From an uncultured Halobacteriovorax sp. (lineage in GTDB: Bacteria; Bdellovibrionota; Bacteriovoracia; Bacteriovoracales; Bacteriovoracaceae), in contig CAJXVS010000003.1 in assembly GCA_913061265.1 (NCBI GenBank), forward strand, positions 248,001 to 312,000: 64,000 nucleotides of DNA, in the 5' to 3' direction. Position numbers and translations under genes: made by a program. The notes under the pieces were generated by a model, which ran no database searches, had not been told where the DNA came from, and saw nothing but the letters and a program-made list of their open reading frames with translations. Numbering within the stretch: position 1 is the first letter of the stretch; each line of letters opens with the position of its first letter. Shown piece by piece: positions 1 to 8,970 of the stretch.

Positions 1-72
1 AAATTATTTCAATTTTGAGAATAAGCCTTAATTTTCGGTAGATTAGGGGTGTATAGATATTAACTGAGTATT

Positions 73-690
73 TTAGTGTGACTCAACTTTTTTCATTTTA
101 TTAAGGCTTGTTGCTTCAACAAGCTTTAAAACTCGATCAAAGTAACTGCGATGTTCCCAGTCTTGTGGCCCAACAAATTTTTCTAAATGCCTTAGTTTAC
201 TAGAAAAAAGGTAGGTTTCAGGAACCTTAACTGATCCATATAAAGGAAGGGTCAAACCTTCTTTATCAATGCCAAATAGAACATTATTTGGTCGATTCTT
301 AGAATATCTTTTGAGGTATTTTTTTACAGCCTTTAACTCATCGTTAACTGCCAGGATGAGAACTGTTATATTCTTCTCCTCCATCTTCTTGGCAAATTTC
401 ATAAAAGAAGGAAGCTCTGCTTCGCAAGGAGCACACCATGTTCCCCAAAAATGAACCATCACAGCCTTATTAGCACCAACAAAACTTTCCTTAGAGATTG
501 GTTCATTGGTATCAACATCTACTGCAGTAAAGTCAGGCATCTCTTTAAGAATTAAGCTCGGTGCTTTATTAACAAACTGGTCGTATTTACTTTTTTCGTA
601 AGAAGAATAAAGAAAGGTTGCCGCTAGAACAGCAATGATAATAAAGATCTTCTGCGCAAATGTTAAATAAGGTGCTTTAGTCTTTTCCAT
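73..690 (-). CDS. TlpA-like membrane-anchored thioredoxin-fold protein
   Basis: Thiol-disulfide oxidoreductase of the TlpA/ResA/CcmG type, expected to face the periplasm from the inner membrane and to reduce or exchange disulfides in envelope proteins. One N-terminal membrane segment lies at about residues 13-30. The thioredoxin domain starts near residue 50 and carries the redox pair Cys86/Cys89 in GTWCAPCE, with a cis-proline candidate in KVPETY. The 205-residue length is usual for the family. It is the last minus-strand gene of the ribosomal block, 76 bases after rplQ. Its ATG sits 12 bases beyond the T-tract of a terminator hairpin, so expression may depend on readthrough. The client is unknown, so no symbol is given. 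Confidence 0.85.
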   Translation of the reverse strand: MEKTKAPYLTFAQKIFIIIAVLAATFLYSSYEKSKYDQFVNKAPSLILKEMPDFTAVDVDTNEPISKESFVGANKAVMVHFWGTWCAPCEAELPSFMKFAKKMEEKNITVLILAVNDELKAVKKYLKRYSKNRPNNVLFGIDKEGLTLPLYGSVKVPETYLFSSKLRHLEKFVGPQDWEHRSYFDRVLKLVEATSLNKMKKVESH

Positions 691-702
691 AGGCCTTCAA
701 AA

Positions 703-740
703 TAAAAAAAGCCTTCCTATTCTTACGAAGCAGGAAGGCC
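703..740 (-). terminator. Intrinsic terminator after rplQ
   Basis: Read on the minus strand, an 8-bp stem (AGGAAGGC at 732-739 against GCCTTCCT at 711-718) is followed by a run of seven T. It closes the S10/spc/alpha transcript. The same 5' arm can also pair with GGCCTTC at 692-698, which holds the RBS of the next gene, so it may act as an attenuator rather than a plain stop. Confidence 0.8.
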
Positions 741-766
741 GTATTTAATTTTTTAAAATAAATCTA

Positions 767-1123
767 CTAATCTACAAGAGCGATATAAGCCATTTTCGCA
801 TTATCACCGACACGTCCGTCAGCAAGTTTCATAATACGAGTATAACCACCGTTTCTCTCTTTAAATTTAGGTCCTACTTCTGCAAATAATTTCTGAACAG
901 CCGCTTTATTATTTAATTTTGAAGCCGCTAGTCTTCTGTTTGCTACAGTATCGTTTTTACCTATAGTAATTAGCTTCTCTACATAAGGACGAATAGCCTG
1001 ACATTTTGTGAATGTCGTCTTAATTTGTCCATGGTCAATTACTTCTACAGCAAGGTTACGTAGTAAACTTTTTCTGTGTGCAGCACATGTACCAATTCTA
1101 TGTTTAATTTTACCGTGTCTCAT
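767..1123 (-). CDS. rplQ: 50S ribosomal protein L17
   Basis: L17 binds the 23S rRNA near the peptide exit side of the large subunit. The 118 residues match the family length and the start MRHGKIKHRIGT is the typical L17 opening, followed by the basic AHRKSLLRNL helix. It lies 22 bases after rpoA, its usual partner, and is the last ribosomal gene of the block before the terminator at 703-740. Confidence 0.97.
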   Translation of the reverse strand: MRHGKIKHRIGTCAAHRKSLLRNLAVEVIDHGQIKTTFTKCQAIRPYVEKLITIGKNDTVANRRLAASKLNNKAAVQKLFAEVGPKFKERNGGYTRIMKLADGRVGDNAKMAYIALVD

Positions 1124-1145
1124 TGTTTCTCCTAAGAGTCAGTAC

Positions 1146-2162
1146 TTACTGACCGTCCTCTTTGAGGTCTTTCATGATGCTATCAACTTTCATTCCAAGA
1201 CCTAATCCCATGTTCGTAAGGATCTCTTTAATTTCATTAAGAGACTTACGTCCAAAGTTTTTAGTTCTAAGCATTTCGCCTTCAGTCTTAGAAACTAATT
1301 CATAGATGTATTTAATATTTGCATTCTGAAGACAGTTTGCAGATCTAACAGAAAGCTCAAGTTCAGAAACAGGCTTAAGTAAAGCGTTGTTCTGTGGGCT
1401 TTGTGCTTGAGCTGGCTTGCTCTCCATTCTTGCGATTTCTTCTTCGTCTTCGAAGTTTAAGAAAACTGCTAGTTGGTCTCTAAGAATCTTTGCTGCATAA
1501 GCAACAGTATCTTGAGGCTCAATACCAGAGTTAGTCCATACTTCTAGAGTAAGCTTATCAAAATCGGTTCTTTTCCCAACTCTTGCATTAGTAACTGCAA
1601 AGTTCACTCTGTGAACAGGTGAGAAAAGTGAATCAAGATAAATCCAACCTACAGGAAGGTCATACTCTTCTTTATTATCAAGAGCAGTAACATAACCTTT
1701 TCCACGAGCAACTTTTAATTCCATTCTGATAGATCCACCAGAAGAGATGTTAGCAATAACATGGTCAGGGTTAAGTACTTCAACATTAGCACTTTCTGCA
1801 ATATTTCCTGCAGTAATAGGGCCTTCTCCACTCTTTTCAAGAGTTAAGATAACGTCTTCTTTTTGGTTAAGCTTGAAATGAACTTCTTTAAGGTTAAGGA
1901 TGATTTCTGAAACCTCTTCCTTAACGTTATTAATAGTTCCAAATTCGTGCTCAACACCTTCGATACGAATAGCAACAATACCTGCACCCTGAAGCGAAGA
2001 TAATAGAACTCTTCTTAAAGAGTTCCCAAGAGTTTGTCCGTAACCTCTTTCAAGAGGCTTAGCTACGAACTTCCCGTATGCATATGTATCTGTATCAATT
2101 TCCGTTTCCAGAGCTACTGGGCGGATCATGCTTGTCCAATTCTTCGAAGTAAATGTATCCAT
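1146..2162 (-). CDS. rpoA: RNA polymerase alpha subunit
   Basis: Alpha dimerises to nucleate assembly of beta and beta' and contacts promoter UP elements and activators. Residues about 1-235 form the dimerisation domain ([19 protein letters not shown] is the typical core), then a linker, then the C-terminal DNA-binding domain from about residue 262 ([14 protein letters not shown], and [13 protein letters not shown]). 338 residues is slightly longer than the E. coli protein (329), mostly in the linker. RBS AAGGAGAA precedes the ATG. The gene directly follows rpsK: rpsD, which usually separates them, is absent. Confidence 0.98.
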   Translation of the reverse strand: MDTFTSKNWTSMIRPVALETEIDTDTYAYGKFVAKPLERGYGQTLGNSLRRVLLSSLQGAGIVAIRIEGVEHEFGTINNVKEEVSEIILNLKEVHFKLNQKEDVILTLEKSGEGPITAGNIAESANVEVLNPDHVIANISSGGSIRMELKVARGKGYVTALDNKEEYDLPVGWIYLDSLFSPVHRVNFAVTNARVGKRTDFDKLTLEVWTNSGIEPQDTVAYAAKILRDQLAVFLNFEDEEEIARMESKPAQAQSPQNNALLKPVSELELSVRSANCLQNANIKYIYELVSKTEGEMLRTKNFGRKSLNEIKEILTNMGLGLGMKVDSIMKDLKEDGQ

Positions 2163-2193
2163 CGAAATATTCTCCTTAAATTAAATACTAAAA

Positions 2194-2580
2194 TTAAACT
2201 CTTCTTCTCTTCGGAGCTCTACAACCATTGTGAGGAATCGGACTTCTGTCAGAAACAGCAGTGATTCTCAGTCCAGCCTGAACTAGTGCACGAACAGCGT
2301 TTTCACGCCCAGCGCCTGGTCCCTTAACTCGAACTTCAACAGTTTTTAACCCGTGCTCCATTGCTCTTTTAGCAGCTTCGCCAGATGCCATTTGAGCAGC
2401 AAAAGGAGTTGATTTTTTAGATCCTCTGAATCCTAGTTGTCCAGCAGAGGCCCAAGCCAATGCGTTTCCAGCAGTATCAGTGAATGTTACAATAGTATTA
2501 TTAAAAGAAGCTTGGATGTGACAGATGCCACTAACAATATTCTTTTTAACTTTCTTTTTCTGTTCTTTTTTCTTAGCCAT
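2194..2580 (-). CDS. rpsK: 30S ribosomal protein S11
   Basis: S11 lies on the 30S platform and helps form the mRNA exit channel. 128 residues, with a lysine-rich N-terminus ([12 protein letters not shown]), the conserved core [24 protein letters not shown] and the family ending [12 protein letters not shown]. It follows rpsM by 11 bases in the alpha operon order. Downstream is rpoA after 31 bases, with no room for rpsD. Confidence 0.97.
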   Translation of the reverse strand: MAKKKEQKKKVKKNIVSGICHIQASFNNTIVTFTDTAGNALAWASAGQLGFRGSKKSTPFAAQMASGEAAKRAMEHGLKTVEVRVKGPGAGRENAVRALVQAGLRITAVSDRSPIPHNGCRAPKRRRV

Positions 2581-2591
2581 TATTCCCTACC

Positions 2592-2975
2592 TTACTTCAT
2601 CGACTTGATAGACTTCTTACCAGCGATTGCTTTTGCAGGACCTTTACGGGTTCTTGCATTGGTAGAAGTACGTTGACCACGAACTGGAAGACCCATTCTG
2701 TGTCTTTTTCCGCGGTAACATCCAAGATCTTTGAGACGTTTAATATTCAATCCAATTTCTCTACGAAGATCACCTTCTACATTGTAGTTTTCTTCGAGAG
2801 TCTTACGGATATCCTGCGACTCATCTTCTGTTAAATCATTTGAACTTTTGTTGGGATCGATTTTGCATTCTTCTAGAACTTTCACAGCAAGAGTTGGACC
2901 TACACCATATAATGAACGTAGGGCAATTCTCATTGCTTTATTTCTAGGAATATCAACACCAAGGATTCTGGCCAT
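2592..2975 (-). CDS. rpsM: 30S ribosomal protein S13
   Basis: S13 sits in the 30S head and bridges to the 50S subunit and to the P-site tRNA. 127 residues. The start [13 protein letters not shown], the helix-hairpin-helix region ([13 protein letters not shown]) and the C-terminal stretch [17 protein letters not shown] that reaches toward tRNA are all present. It comes 25 bases after rpmJ. Confidence 0.97.
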   Translation of the reverse strand: MARILGVDIPRNKAMRIALRSLYGVGPTLAVKVLEECKIDPNKSSNDLTEDESQDIRKTLEENYNVEGDLRREIGLNIKRLKDLGCYRGKRHRMGLPVRGQRTSTNARTRKGPAKAIAGKKSIKSMK

Positions 2976-3000
2976 AGCTACACTCCTAATTTAGTTATTA

Positions 3001-3117
3001 TTAACCTTGTCTTTGTTTATGTTTTGGATTCTTTTTACATACAACACGTAAAACACCACTTCTTTTTACAACTTTGCAGTCTTTGCACATTGGCTTAACG
3101 GACGCTCGTACTTTCAT
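3001..3117 (-). CDS. rpmJ: 50S ribosomal protein L36 (zinc form)
   Basis: Short gene (38 codons) between infA and rpsM, the classic place for rpmJ. It reads [19 protein letters not shown] at the start and ends [10 protein letters not shown]. The zinc-ribbon ligands Cys11, Cys14, Cys27 and His33 are all present, so this is the zinc-binding (C+) form. L36 binds 23S rRNA near the GTPase-associated region. It begins 10 bases after the infA stop. Confidence 0.96.
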   Translation of the reverse strand: MKVRASVKPMCKDCKVVKRSGVLRVVCKKNPKHKQRQG

Positions 3118-3127
3118 AATTATCCTC

Positions 3128-3349
3128 TTATTTTTTCTTTCTATAAGTAATACGACCTTTACCTAAATCGTATTTGCTAATTTCTACTAAAACAGAATCC
3201 CCTGGAATGATCTTGATATAAAACATTCTCATTTTCCCACTAATGTGAGCAACCACTGAGTGGCCGTTGGGAAGCTTAACTTTAAATTTCGTATTCGGCA
3301 GAAGTTCGGTTACTACGCCTTCTACTTCAATCGTTTCGCCATTTGACAT
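3128..3349 (-). CDS. infA: Translation initiation factor IF-1
   Basis: IF-1 occupies the 30S A site during initiation and works with IF-2 and IF-3. 73 residues forming one S1-type OB fold: [19 protein letters not shown], then [19 protein letters not shown] and ending RITYRKKK. Unlike E. coli, where infA is elsewhere, it sits here between adk and rpmJ, as in many bacteria; the map gene often found next to it is absent. The 91-base gap to adk holds two short inverted repeats (3371-3390 and 3426-3438) without T-tracts. Confidence 0.97.
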   Translation of the reverse strand: MSNGETIEVEGVVTELLPNTKFKVKLPNGHSVVAHISGKMRMFYIKIIPGDSVLVEISKYDLGKGRITYRKKK

Positions 3350-3440
3350 AACGCTGTAATTCCACCTGTTTGTTCTAGCTATATAGAACAGTCATTCGCC
3401 TATGGCAAGTATCGTCACGGGCACCGACGCTAAGCGTCTA

Positions 3441-4079
3441 TTATTTAACAGTATTCTTAACTTCTTCAAATACTTCAGCACTAGTTGCGGAAGCCTTAAC
3501 CCTCTTCAATGCCCCTTTTTCTTCATAATAACTAAGGACAGGGTCGATAGTGCTCTTAAAAACACCTAAACGAGTCTTAACTGACTCTTCATTATCATCT
3601 TTTCTTTGATTAAGATTTGTCCCGCTACACTTATCACAAACACCTTTTGCTTTTGGTGCTTTAAAAAGAAGATTGTAGATCTCGCCACAATCACCACATG
3701 TCCTACGGTTAACTAATCTCTCTGCGAGAATATCTAAATCTATATCAAAGTAGATGGCCTTGTGGGCTACATCTTTTATTACTTCTAAGTCTAATGCTTT
3801 TGCTTGATCAAGGTTTCTAGGAAAGCCATCAAAAATATAGCTTCCAGAAGTTAGGTCACAGTTCGCATTAAGGAGCTCAAGAACAGTAGTATCATCTACA
3901 AGCTCGCCACGAGTCATGATCCCCTGAACCTTCTTTCCAAGCTCAGATTCTTTTGCAATTTCATTTCTTAGGAGGTCACCAGTCGAGATATGCTTATATC
4001 CCAGGTCGCTTACCAGCCTTGCAGCCTGCGTCCCTTTTCCTGATCCAGGAGCCCCTAATAAAATCAATTGCGCTTTCAT
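3441..4079 (-). CDS. adk: Adenylate kinase, zinc-LID form
   Basis: Catalyses ATP + AMP to 2 ADP in the cytosol. The P-loop GAPGSGKGT is at residues 9-17, the AMP-binding part includes STGDLLR and FDGFPRN, and the LID contains four cysteines in two pairs (CGDC and CDKC), so a structural zinc is likely, as in Gram-positive enzymes and unlike E. coli. 212 residues is the long-LID length. The ATG overlaps the secY stop by one base (TAATG), implying translational coupling. Confidence 0.96.
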   Translation of the reverse strand: MKAQLILLGAPGSGKGTQAARLVSDLGYKHISTGDLLRNEIAKESELGKKVQGIMTRGELVDDTTVLELLNANCDLTSGSYIFDGFPRNLDQAKALDLEVIKDVAHKAIYFDIDLDILAERLVNRRTCGDCGEIYNLLFKAPKAKGVCDKCSGTNLNQRKDDNEESVKTRLGVFKSTIDPVLSYYEEKGALKRVKASATSAEVFEEVKNTVK

Positions 4080-5389
4080 TAGAACCTTCTATTACTTCCG
4101 TTATACTTACCTTTAGATTTGTGAGCATTTTCATACTGATCAGAGAACATAAATGATTGAATATTCATCATTACTCTAATCGAAACACTAACAAGGATAA
4201 GCATTGAAGTTCCACCAAATCTTGTCTGTTCCCCAGTAATCAAAGTCGGGCTGATACAAATTACAACAAGAAATAGGGCTCCAAAAAACGTAAGTCTATT
4301 TAGTAAAAAATCTAAGTACTCTTTAGTCTTTGCACCTGGACGAATCCCAGGAATAAAAGCGTTGTTCTTCTGAAGCATTTCAGCGATCTTTTTAGTCTTA
4401 AACTGGATCGGTGCATAGAAGTACGTCATATAAATAATTAAAAGCGCGAAGAAGATGTTGAAAAGAAGTTTACCTGGGTAAAGCGACTGAACAATAGTAT
4501 CTAAATATGGCTTAATTGCACTATCAGCAGCTACGAAGCTTGCAAAAGTCGTAGGTGCAGCAAGTAGAGAAGAAGCAAGGATAGGAGGCATAACTCCACC
4601 TGTATCAACTCTCATTGGAAGTGACTGTGTTCCACCGTAGACACGGTTATGAACAACTTTTTTAGCATATTGAACCGGAACAGATCTAAAGGATCTTTCA
4701 ATAAATGCTACTACGTAAAATGATACAACAATGACGGCCAACATAATAAGGACTGTCATTCCTTGTAATTCACCATTTCTATAAAGAGTAAGGTTTCTAA
4801 TAATCTCTGAAGGAAGCTCAACTGCGATACCTGCAAAGATAATTAACGAAACACCGTTTTCTAGACCAAATTCAGTGATTCTTTCACCAAGCCATAAAAG
4901 AAACATCGTTCCTGCGGCTAATGTAATCATCGCTGTTAATCTAAAGAGCATCCCTGGCTCAGGAATAACTGGTACTCCTCCTGGACTTTTAAAACTTTCA
5001 AAGACTGCAGCCATTCCATAACCTTGCACACAGCAAAGGATCACAGTTGCATAACGAGTCCACTTTTGAATTTTCTTATGTCCATCGGCATCTTCTTGAA
5101 GCTCAGCAATCTGAGGAATAACTTCACCAAGAAGGGAGAAAATAATTGAAGTTGTAATATAAGGCATGATCCCAAGAGCAAGAACTGAGAAACGCTTAAA
5201 AGCACCACCAGAAAATGTATTGATAAGATCAAATATACCGCCGCCGCCTTCATTGAAGTAGGCTTGAATAGCAGACCCATTAACACCAGGAACTGGTATC
5301 TGGGCTGCTAATCTATAGACAACTAGTAATAAGAATGTGAATAAAATTCGCTTTTTAAGCTCTTCTAATTTTGTTTGATTGGACGACAT
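4079..5389 (-). CDS. secY: Protein translocase subunit SecY
   Basis: Central channel of the Sec translocon in the inner membrane. 436 residues with ten hydrophobic segments. The first is LFTFLLLVVYRLAAQIPVPG, followed by the plug region and the conserved cytosolic loop around residue 350 (FIPGIRPGAKT). It lies in the spc operon between rplO and adk, and works with SecE, encoded at 30840-31226. Confidence 0.97.
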   Translation of the reverse strand: MSSNQTKLEELKKRILFTFLLLVVYRLAAQIPVPGVNGSAIQAYFNEGGGGIFDLINTFSGGAFKRFSVLALGIMPYITTSIIFSLLGEVIPQIAELQEDADGHKKIQKWTRYATVILCCVQGYGMAAVFESFKSPGGVPVIPEPGMLFRLTAMITLAAGTMFLLWLGERITEFGLENGVSLIIFAGIAVELPSEIIRNLTLYRNGELQGMTVLIMLAVIVVSFYVVAFIERSFRSVPVQYAKKVVHNRVYGGTQSLPMRVDTGGVMPPILASSLLAAPTTFASFVAADSAIKPYLDTIVQSLYPGKLLFNIFFALLIIYMTYFYAPIQFKTKKIAEMLQKNNAFIPGIRPGAKTKEYLDFLLNRLTFFGALFLVVICISPTLITGEQTRFGGTSMLILVSVSIRVMMNIQSFMFSDQYENAHKSKGKYNGSNRRF

Positions 5390-5406
5390 TCCGTTGAATC
5401 CTTTAC

Positions 5407-5862
5407 TTATTTAGCTTTAACTTCGCCGCCAGCTTTCTCAACCGCTTCTAAAGCAGCTTTCGTAAACTTTTCGATCCCAACAAATGTAAGCTTTTTCTTA
5501 AGCTCGCCATTAGCAAGAACTTTAACGGGACGTCTCTTATTGATTCCTTTCAATAAACCTTTTTCGATTAGAGCTTCTTTAGTAACTTCTCCGCCATCAA
5601 ACTTTGCTTCAAGTTGAGCAAGACTGACTTCTGCGTAGTTAGTTCTAAAAAGAAAGTTCTTAAACCCTCTCTTAGGAAGACGTAAATAAAGAGGCATGTT
5701 ACCACCCTCAAAACCAGGTCTAACACCGCCACCGGCACGAGCTTTTTGACCTTTGTGACCTTTACCAGCTTGAGTACCTTGACCCGAACCTTGACCACGA
5801 CCGATACGCTTCGTATTACGATGAGCACCTTTTGGACTACTAAGATTATTTAACGTTAACAT
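5407..5862 (-). CDS. rplO: 50S ribosomal protein L15
   Basis: L15 is a late-assembly protein of the large subunit that threads a long N-terminal tail into 23S rRNA. 151 residues; the glycine/basic-rich start (NNLSSPKGAHRNTKRIGRG and GRGQGSGQGTQAGKGHKGQ) is typical, and the globular part ends with ALEAVEKAGGEV. Position between rpmD and secY is the standard spc order. Confidence 0.97.
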   Translation of the reverse strand: MLTLNNLSSPKGAHRNTKRIGRGQGSGQGTQAGKGHKGQKARAGGGVRPGFEGGNMPLYLRLPKRGFKNFLFRTNYAEVSLAQLEAKFDGGEVTKEALIEKGLLKGINKRRPVKVLANGELKKKLTFVGIEKFTKAALEAVEKAGGEVKAK

Positions 5863-5884
5863 ATATGCCTCTCTAACTTATTAA

Positions 5885-6067
5885 TTAAGCTTCTTTCCAA
5901 TCTAGTAAGTGAATAACTTTCTTAATCATTCCTCTTACAGCTGGAGTATTTTCTAAAGTTTTTGATGATCCAGTCTTTCTTAAGCCTAGGCCTTTAACAC
6001 AAGCTTTTTGTCTTGGGTTAGCAGCGATAATACTTTTCTTAAGAGTAACCGTAATTGTCTTGGCCAT
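5885..6067 (-). CDS. rpmD: 50S ribosomal protein L30
   Basis: Small large-subunit protein of 60 residues, the usual L30 length in bacteria. The pattern of a short beta strand (TITVTLKKS), the loop LGLRKTGSSKTLENTPAVRGM and the closing helix KVIHLLDW is characteristic. It lies between rpsE (8 bases) and rplO (22 bases). Confidence 0.95.
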   Translation of the reverse strand: MAKTITVTLKKSIIAANPRQKACVKGLGLRKTGSSKTLENTPAVRGMIKKVIHLLDWKEA

Positions 6068-6075
6068 AATTACCT

Positions 6076-6714
6076 CTATTTAATTCTAATGCTCGAAGCG
6101 TCTTTACCTCTAATAGCTGCAACTTGTTCAGCTGAACGAAGCTTTCTTAAGGCAGCAAATGTTGCTTTCACAACATTATGAGGGTTATTACCACGAGTAG
6201 ATTTTGTTAAAACATTTCTCACACCAGCAAGTTCCATAATTGCTCGGCAAGCACCAGCAGCTTTCACACCAGTACCTTCAGAGGCAGGTCTAAAAAGGAT
6301 CTTTCCAGCATCAAACTCACCTAATATACGATGAGGAATAGTTCCACCAGCGATAGGCACAACTACTAAATTCTTTTGAGCTGCTTGTGTTGCTTTTCTA
6401 ATTGCTTCTGGAACTTCTTTGGCTTTACCAAGTCCGTAACCAACTCTTCCTTTTTTATCACCAACAATCATTAGTGCTGAGAAAGAAAATCTACGTCCAC
6501 CTTTAACAACCTTGGCAACACGATTAACAGCAACAACTCTCTCTTCGAATTCTGATTCGATTTGAGGCTTTGGTTTACGTGGAGCTGGCTTACGACGGCC
6601 CTTTTTTTCTTCTTTTTTACCTTCCGCTTTAGCTTCTACTGCTGCTTCTTTTGGTGCAGCCGCTTCAGCCTTAACTTCTTCTTTACTCTCAGCTTTTTTA
6701 GTTTCTTCGCTCAT
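6076..6714 (-). CDS. rpsE: 30S ribosomal protein S5 with extended N-terminus
   Basis: S5 lies at the mRNA entry site and helps set decoding fidelity. The canonical protein starts near residue 53 ([20 protein letters not shown]), followed by [19 protein letters not shown] and the C-terminal domain. Before it is an unusual stretch of about 50 residues rich in Glu, Lys and Ala, then a basic-proline run ([12 protein letters not shown]). Total 212 residues against about 166 in E. coli. The extension is in frame with no better start near residue 50, and an RBS-like GAGGAA lies before the first ATG. Confidence 0.95.
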   Translation of the reverse strand: MSEETKKAESKEEVKAEAAAPKEAAVEAKAEGKKEEKKGRRKPAPRKPKPQIESEFEERVVAVNRVAKVVKGGRRFSFSALMIVGDKKGRVGYGLGKAKEVPEAIRKATQAAQKNLVVVPIAGGTIPHRILGEFDAGKILFRPASEGTGVKAAGACRAIMELAGVRNVLTKSTRGNNPHNVVKATFAALRKLRSAEQVAAIRGKDASSIRIK

Positions 6715-6725
6715 GAGATTCCTCT

Positions 6726-7103
6726 TTAAATCTGAATTCCGTTTTCACGTACAGAGTCTACTAATACAGATAAAACGCCTGTGTAAGTACTTCCACTTCT
6801 GTCGAAAACAGCTTTCTCAATTTTTTTACCTTTTAACTCTTCAGCAAGCTTAACACCAAGAAGTTTTGCACCTTCTCTATTTGCTTTTGCTCCTGAAACT
6901 CCATTTTTTCCATAAGTCTGAACACTTAAAAGAGTCTTTTCAGTTACATCATCAATGACCTGAACTCTTAAATGCTTATTAGTCTTAGTAGCACAAAGTC
7001 TTGGACGTTCTGCAGTCCCATTAATTTTTGCTCTAATCGACAGTTTTCTTCTTAGCTTTTTGGCTAATGAAGGGTTCTTTACTTTACCTAATGGTTTTCT
7101 CAT
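6726..7103 (-). CDS. rplR: 50S ribosomal protein L18
   Basis: L18 binds 5S rRNA in the central protuberance together with L5. 125 residues: a basic N-terminal tail ([20 protein letters not shown]), the strand [10 protein letters not shown] and the ending [22 protein letters not shown], which corresponds to the usual FDRGGYxYHGR region but with STYTG in its place. Gene order rplF-rplR-rpsE is standard. Confidence 0.95.
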   Translation of the reverse strand: MRKPLGKVKNPSLAKKLRRKLSIRAKINGTAERPRLCATKTNKHLRVQVIDDVTEKTLLSVQTYGKNGVSGAKANREGAKLLGVKLAEELKGKKIEKAVFDRSGSTYTGVLSVLVDSVRENGIQI

Positions 7104-7134
7104 CTTTTACTCTCTTTCCTATTGGGACTAGTGC

Positions 7135-7674
7135 TTACTTCTTAGCACCAGTCTTACCAGCCTTACGGATAATATGCTCATCGGCGTATTTAATACCTTT
7201 ACCTTTATAAGGCTCTGGTGGTCTAAATGATCTTACTTTTGCAGCAGCAAAACCAACCAGTTCTTTATCACAGCCTGAAAGTTGAATTGTATTTTTTTCA
7301 ACTTTAGCTGAAACACCTTCTGGAAGGTTGTAATCGATTGGGTGCGAGTAACCTAGGTTAAGAACTAAAACTTTACCTTTTACAGCAGCTTTATAACCAA
7401 CACCTGTGAACTCAAGGTCTTTTTGAAAACCTGTGCTAACACCTACAACCATATTATTAATAAGTGTTCTTGTAGTTCCCCAAAGTGATCTTGCATTTTT
7501 GCTTTGATCAATTGGGTTTACTAGAACTTCTTTATCTTTTTTCTCAATTGTCACAAATTTAGTGAATGTGTACTCAAGAGCTCCATTTGGTCCTTTAACA
7601 GACACATGGGCACCGTCAACTTTAACATCAACTTTCTCTGGTATAACAACTGGTTCTTTTCCAATTCTGCTCAT
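7135..7674 (-). CDS. rplF: 50S ribosomal protein L6
   Basis: L6 lies near the base of the L7/L12 stalk and close to the EF-G binding site. 179 residues in two similar alpha/beta domains: MSRIGKEPVVIPEKVDVKVD at the start and the signature RSFRPPEPYKGKGIKYADE at the end of the second domain. It stands between rpsH and rplR. Confidence 0.97.
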   Translation of the reverse strand: MSRIGKEPVVIPEKVDVKVDGAHVSVKGPNGALEYTFTKFVTIEKKDKEVLVNPIDQSKNARSLWGTTRTLINNMVVGVSTGFQKDLEFTGVGYKAAVKGKVLVLNLGYSHPIDYNLPEGVSAKVEKNTIQLSGCDKELVGFAAAKVRSFRPPEPYKGKGIKYADEHIIRKAGKTGAKK

Positions 7675-7692
7675 AATTACCTCAACTTCCTC

Positions 7693-8076
7693 TTACCAAA
7701 CTGTACAGAGGACTTCTCCGCCAACTTTCTTGTTCTTAGCTTCTCTAGAAGAAACAACTCCCTTTGAAGTAGAAATAATTGCTGTACCAAGACCAGAAAT
7801 TACACGAGGCATGTCTCCATAGCCACGGTACTGTCTTAGACCTGGGCGAGAAAATCTCTTAAGGCCAACAATCGCTTCTTCCTTAAGAAGAACTTTAATT
7901 CTGATATCTGCTTTATCTTTAGCAATGATCTTAAAGCCACGGATATAGCCTTCTTCTTTCATCACTTTGCAAACACCAGCTTTTACTTTACTTGCAGGAA
8001 ACTCAACACGATCATGACCTGCTTGGATAGCATTTCTGATTCTTGTTAACATGTCTGCAATAGGATCTGTCATCAT
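7693..8076 (-). CDS. rpsH: 30S ribosomal protein S8
   Basis: S8 binds helix 21 of 16S rRNA and in many bacteria represses the spc operon by binding rplE-region mRNA. 127 residues starting MMTDPIADMLTRIRNA; the second Met is an equally good start. The C-terminal signature STSKGVVSSREAKNKKVGGE is present. It lies between rpsN and rplF. Confidence 0.97.
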   Translation of the reverse strand: MMTDPIADMLTRIRNAIQAGHDRVEFPASKVKAGVCKVMKEEGYIRGFKIIAKDKADIRIKVLLKEEAIVGLKRFSRPGLRQYRGYGDMPRVISGLGTAIISTSKGVVSSREAKNKKVGGEVLCTVW

Positions 8077-8092
8077 ATCTAATTCTCCTAAA

Positions 8093-8398
8093 TTACCAAC
8101 TAGACTTAGTTACACCAGGTAACATTCCTCTCAAGGCGAGTCTTCTAAACTCAAGTCTTGAAAGACCAAACGCTCTATATACACCACGAGCACGACCTGT
8201 AACAACACAGCGATTTCTCACTCTGTTCTCGCAAGAGTTACGTGGAAGCTTTTGTAGTTTGTCTTGCGCGGCCCAACGTTCTTCGTCAGATAGCGTAGTA
8301 CTTTTTACAGCAGCTCTAAGCTCAATTCTCATCTTAAGATGTTTTTCAGACATCTTTTTTCTTTTTTCGTTACTAACGATTTTTGCTCTTCTTGGCAT
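8093..8398 (-). CDS. rpsN: 30S ribosomal protein S14 (zinc-free form)
   Basis: S14 sits in the 30S head. 101 residues is the long form; the short zinc form of about 61 residues has four cysteines, which are not present here. The conserved ending [21 protein letters not shown] is followed by [20 protein letters not shown], typical of the long class. It lies between rplE and rpsH. Confidence 0.97.
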   Translation of the reverse strand: MPRRAKIVSNEKRKKMSEKHLKMRIELRAAVKSTTLSDEERWAAQDKLQKLPRNSCENRVRNRCVVTGRARGVYRAFGLSRLEFRRLALRGMLPGVTKSSW

Positions 8399-8415
8399 AC
8401 GAGTTTCCTCTTATC

Positions 8416-8955
8416 TTATTTTTGAAAAGGCATTCCAAATTGAGTCAATAACTCACGGCCTTCTTCGTCATTAATAGCAGTTGTTACAAATGAGATACCA
8501 ATCCCACGTACTTTATCAATCTTATCGTAGTTGATTTCAGGAAAGATAATTTGCTCTTTTAGTCCAAGAGTATAATTGCCTCTACCATCAAATGCTTTTT
8601 TGTTAACACCACGAAAGTCACGAACTCTTGGAAGAGTAATCGAAACTAGACGATCAAGAAATTCAAACATTCTTTCTCCTCTTAGTGTTACGTTTGCACC
8701 TAGTGCCTGACCTTCACGAAGCTTAAAACCAGCAATTGATTTTTTAGCTTTAGCAACTACTGGCTTTTGACCAGCAATCAACTCAAGATCAGCCATGATC
8801 GAATCAACTGTTTTTGAATTAGTAACACAATCTTTAGTTACACAGTTAATCACGATTTTTTCTAGCTTTGGAATCAAGTGTGGGTTCGTATACTCATACT
8901 TACCTTTCATTGCTCCAATGATTTCGTTTTTATATTTTTCGCCTAATCTACTCAT
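8416..8955 (-). CDS. rplE: 50S ribosomal protein L5
   Basis: L5 binds 5S rRNA and contacts the P-site tRNA and the 30S head. 179 residues, starting [16 protein letters not shown], with the conserved [21 protein letters not shown] and [19 protein letters not shown] segments. Position between rplX and rpsN is the standard order. Confidence 0.97.
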   Translation of the reverse strand: MSRLGEKYKNEIIGAMKGKYEYTNPHLIPKLEKIVINCVTKDCVTNSKTVDSIMADLELIAGQKPVVAKAKKSIAGFKLREGQALGANVTLRGERMFEFLDRLVSITLPRVRDFRGVNKKAFDGRGNYTLGLKEQIIFPEINYDKIDKVRGIGISFVTTAINDEEGRELLTQFGMPFQK

Positions 8956-8970
8956 CTTTAACCTTCTTAA

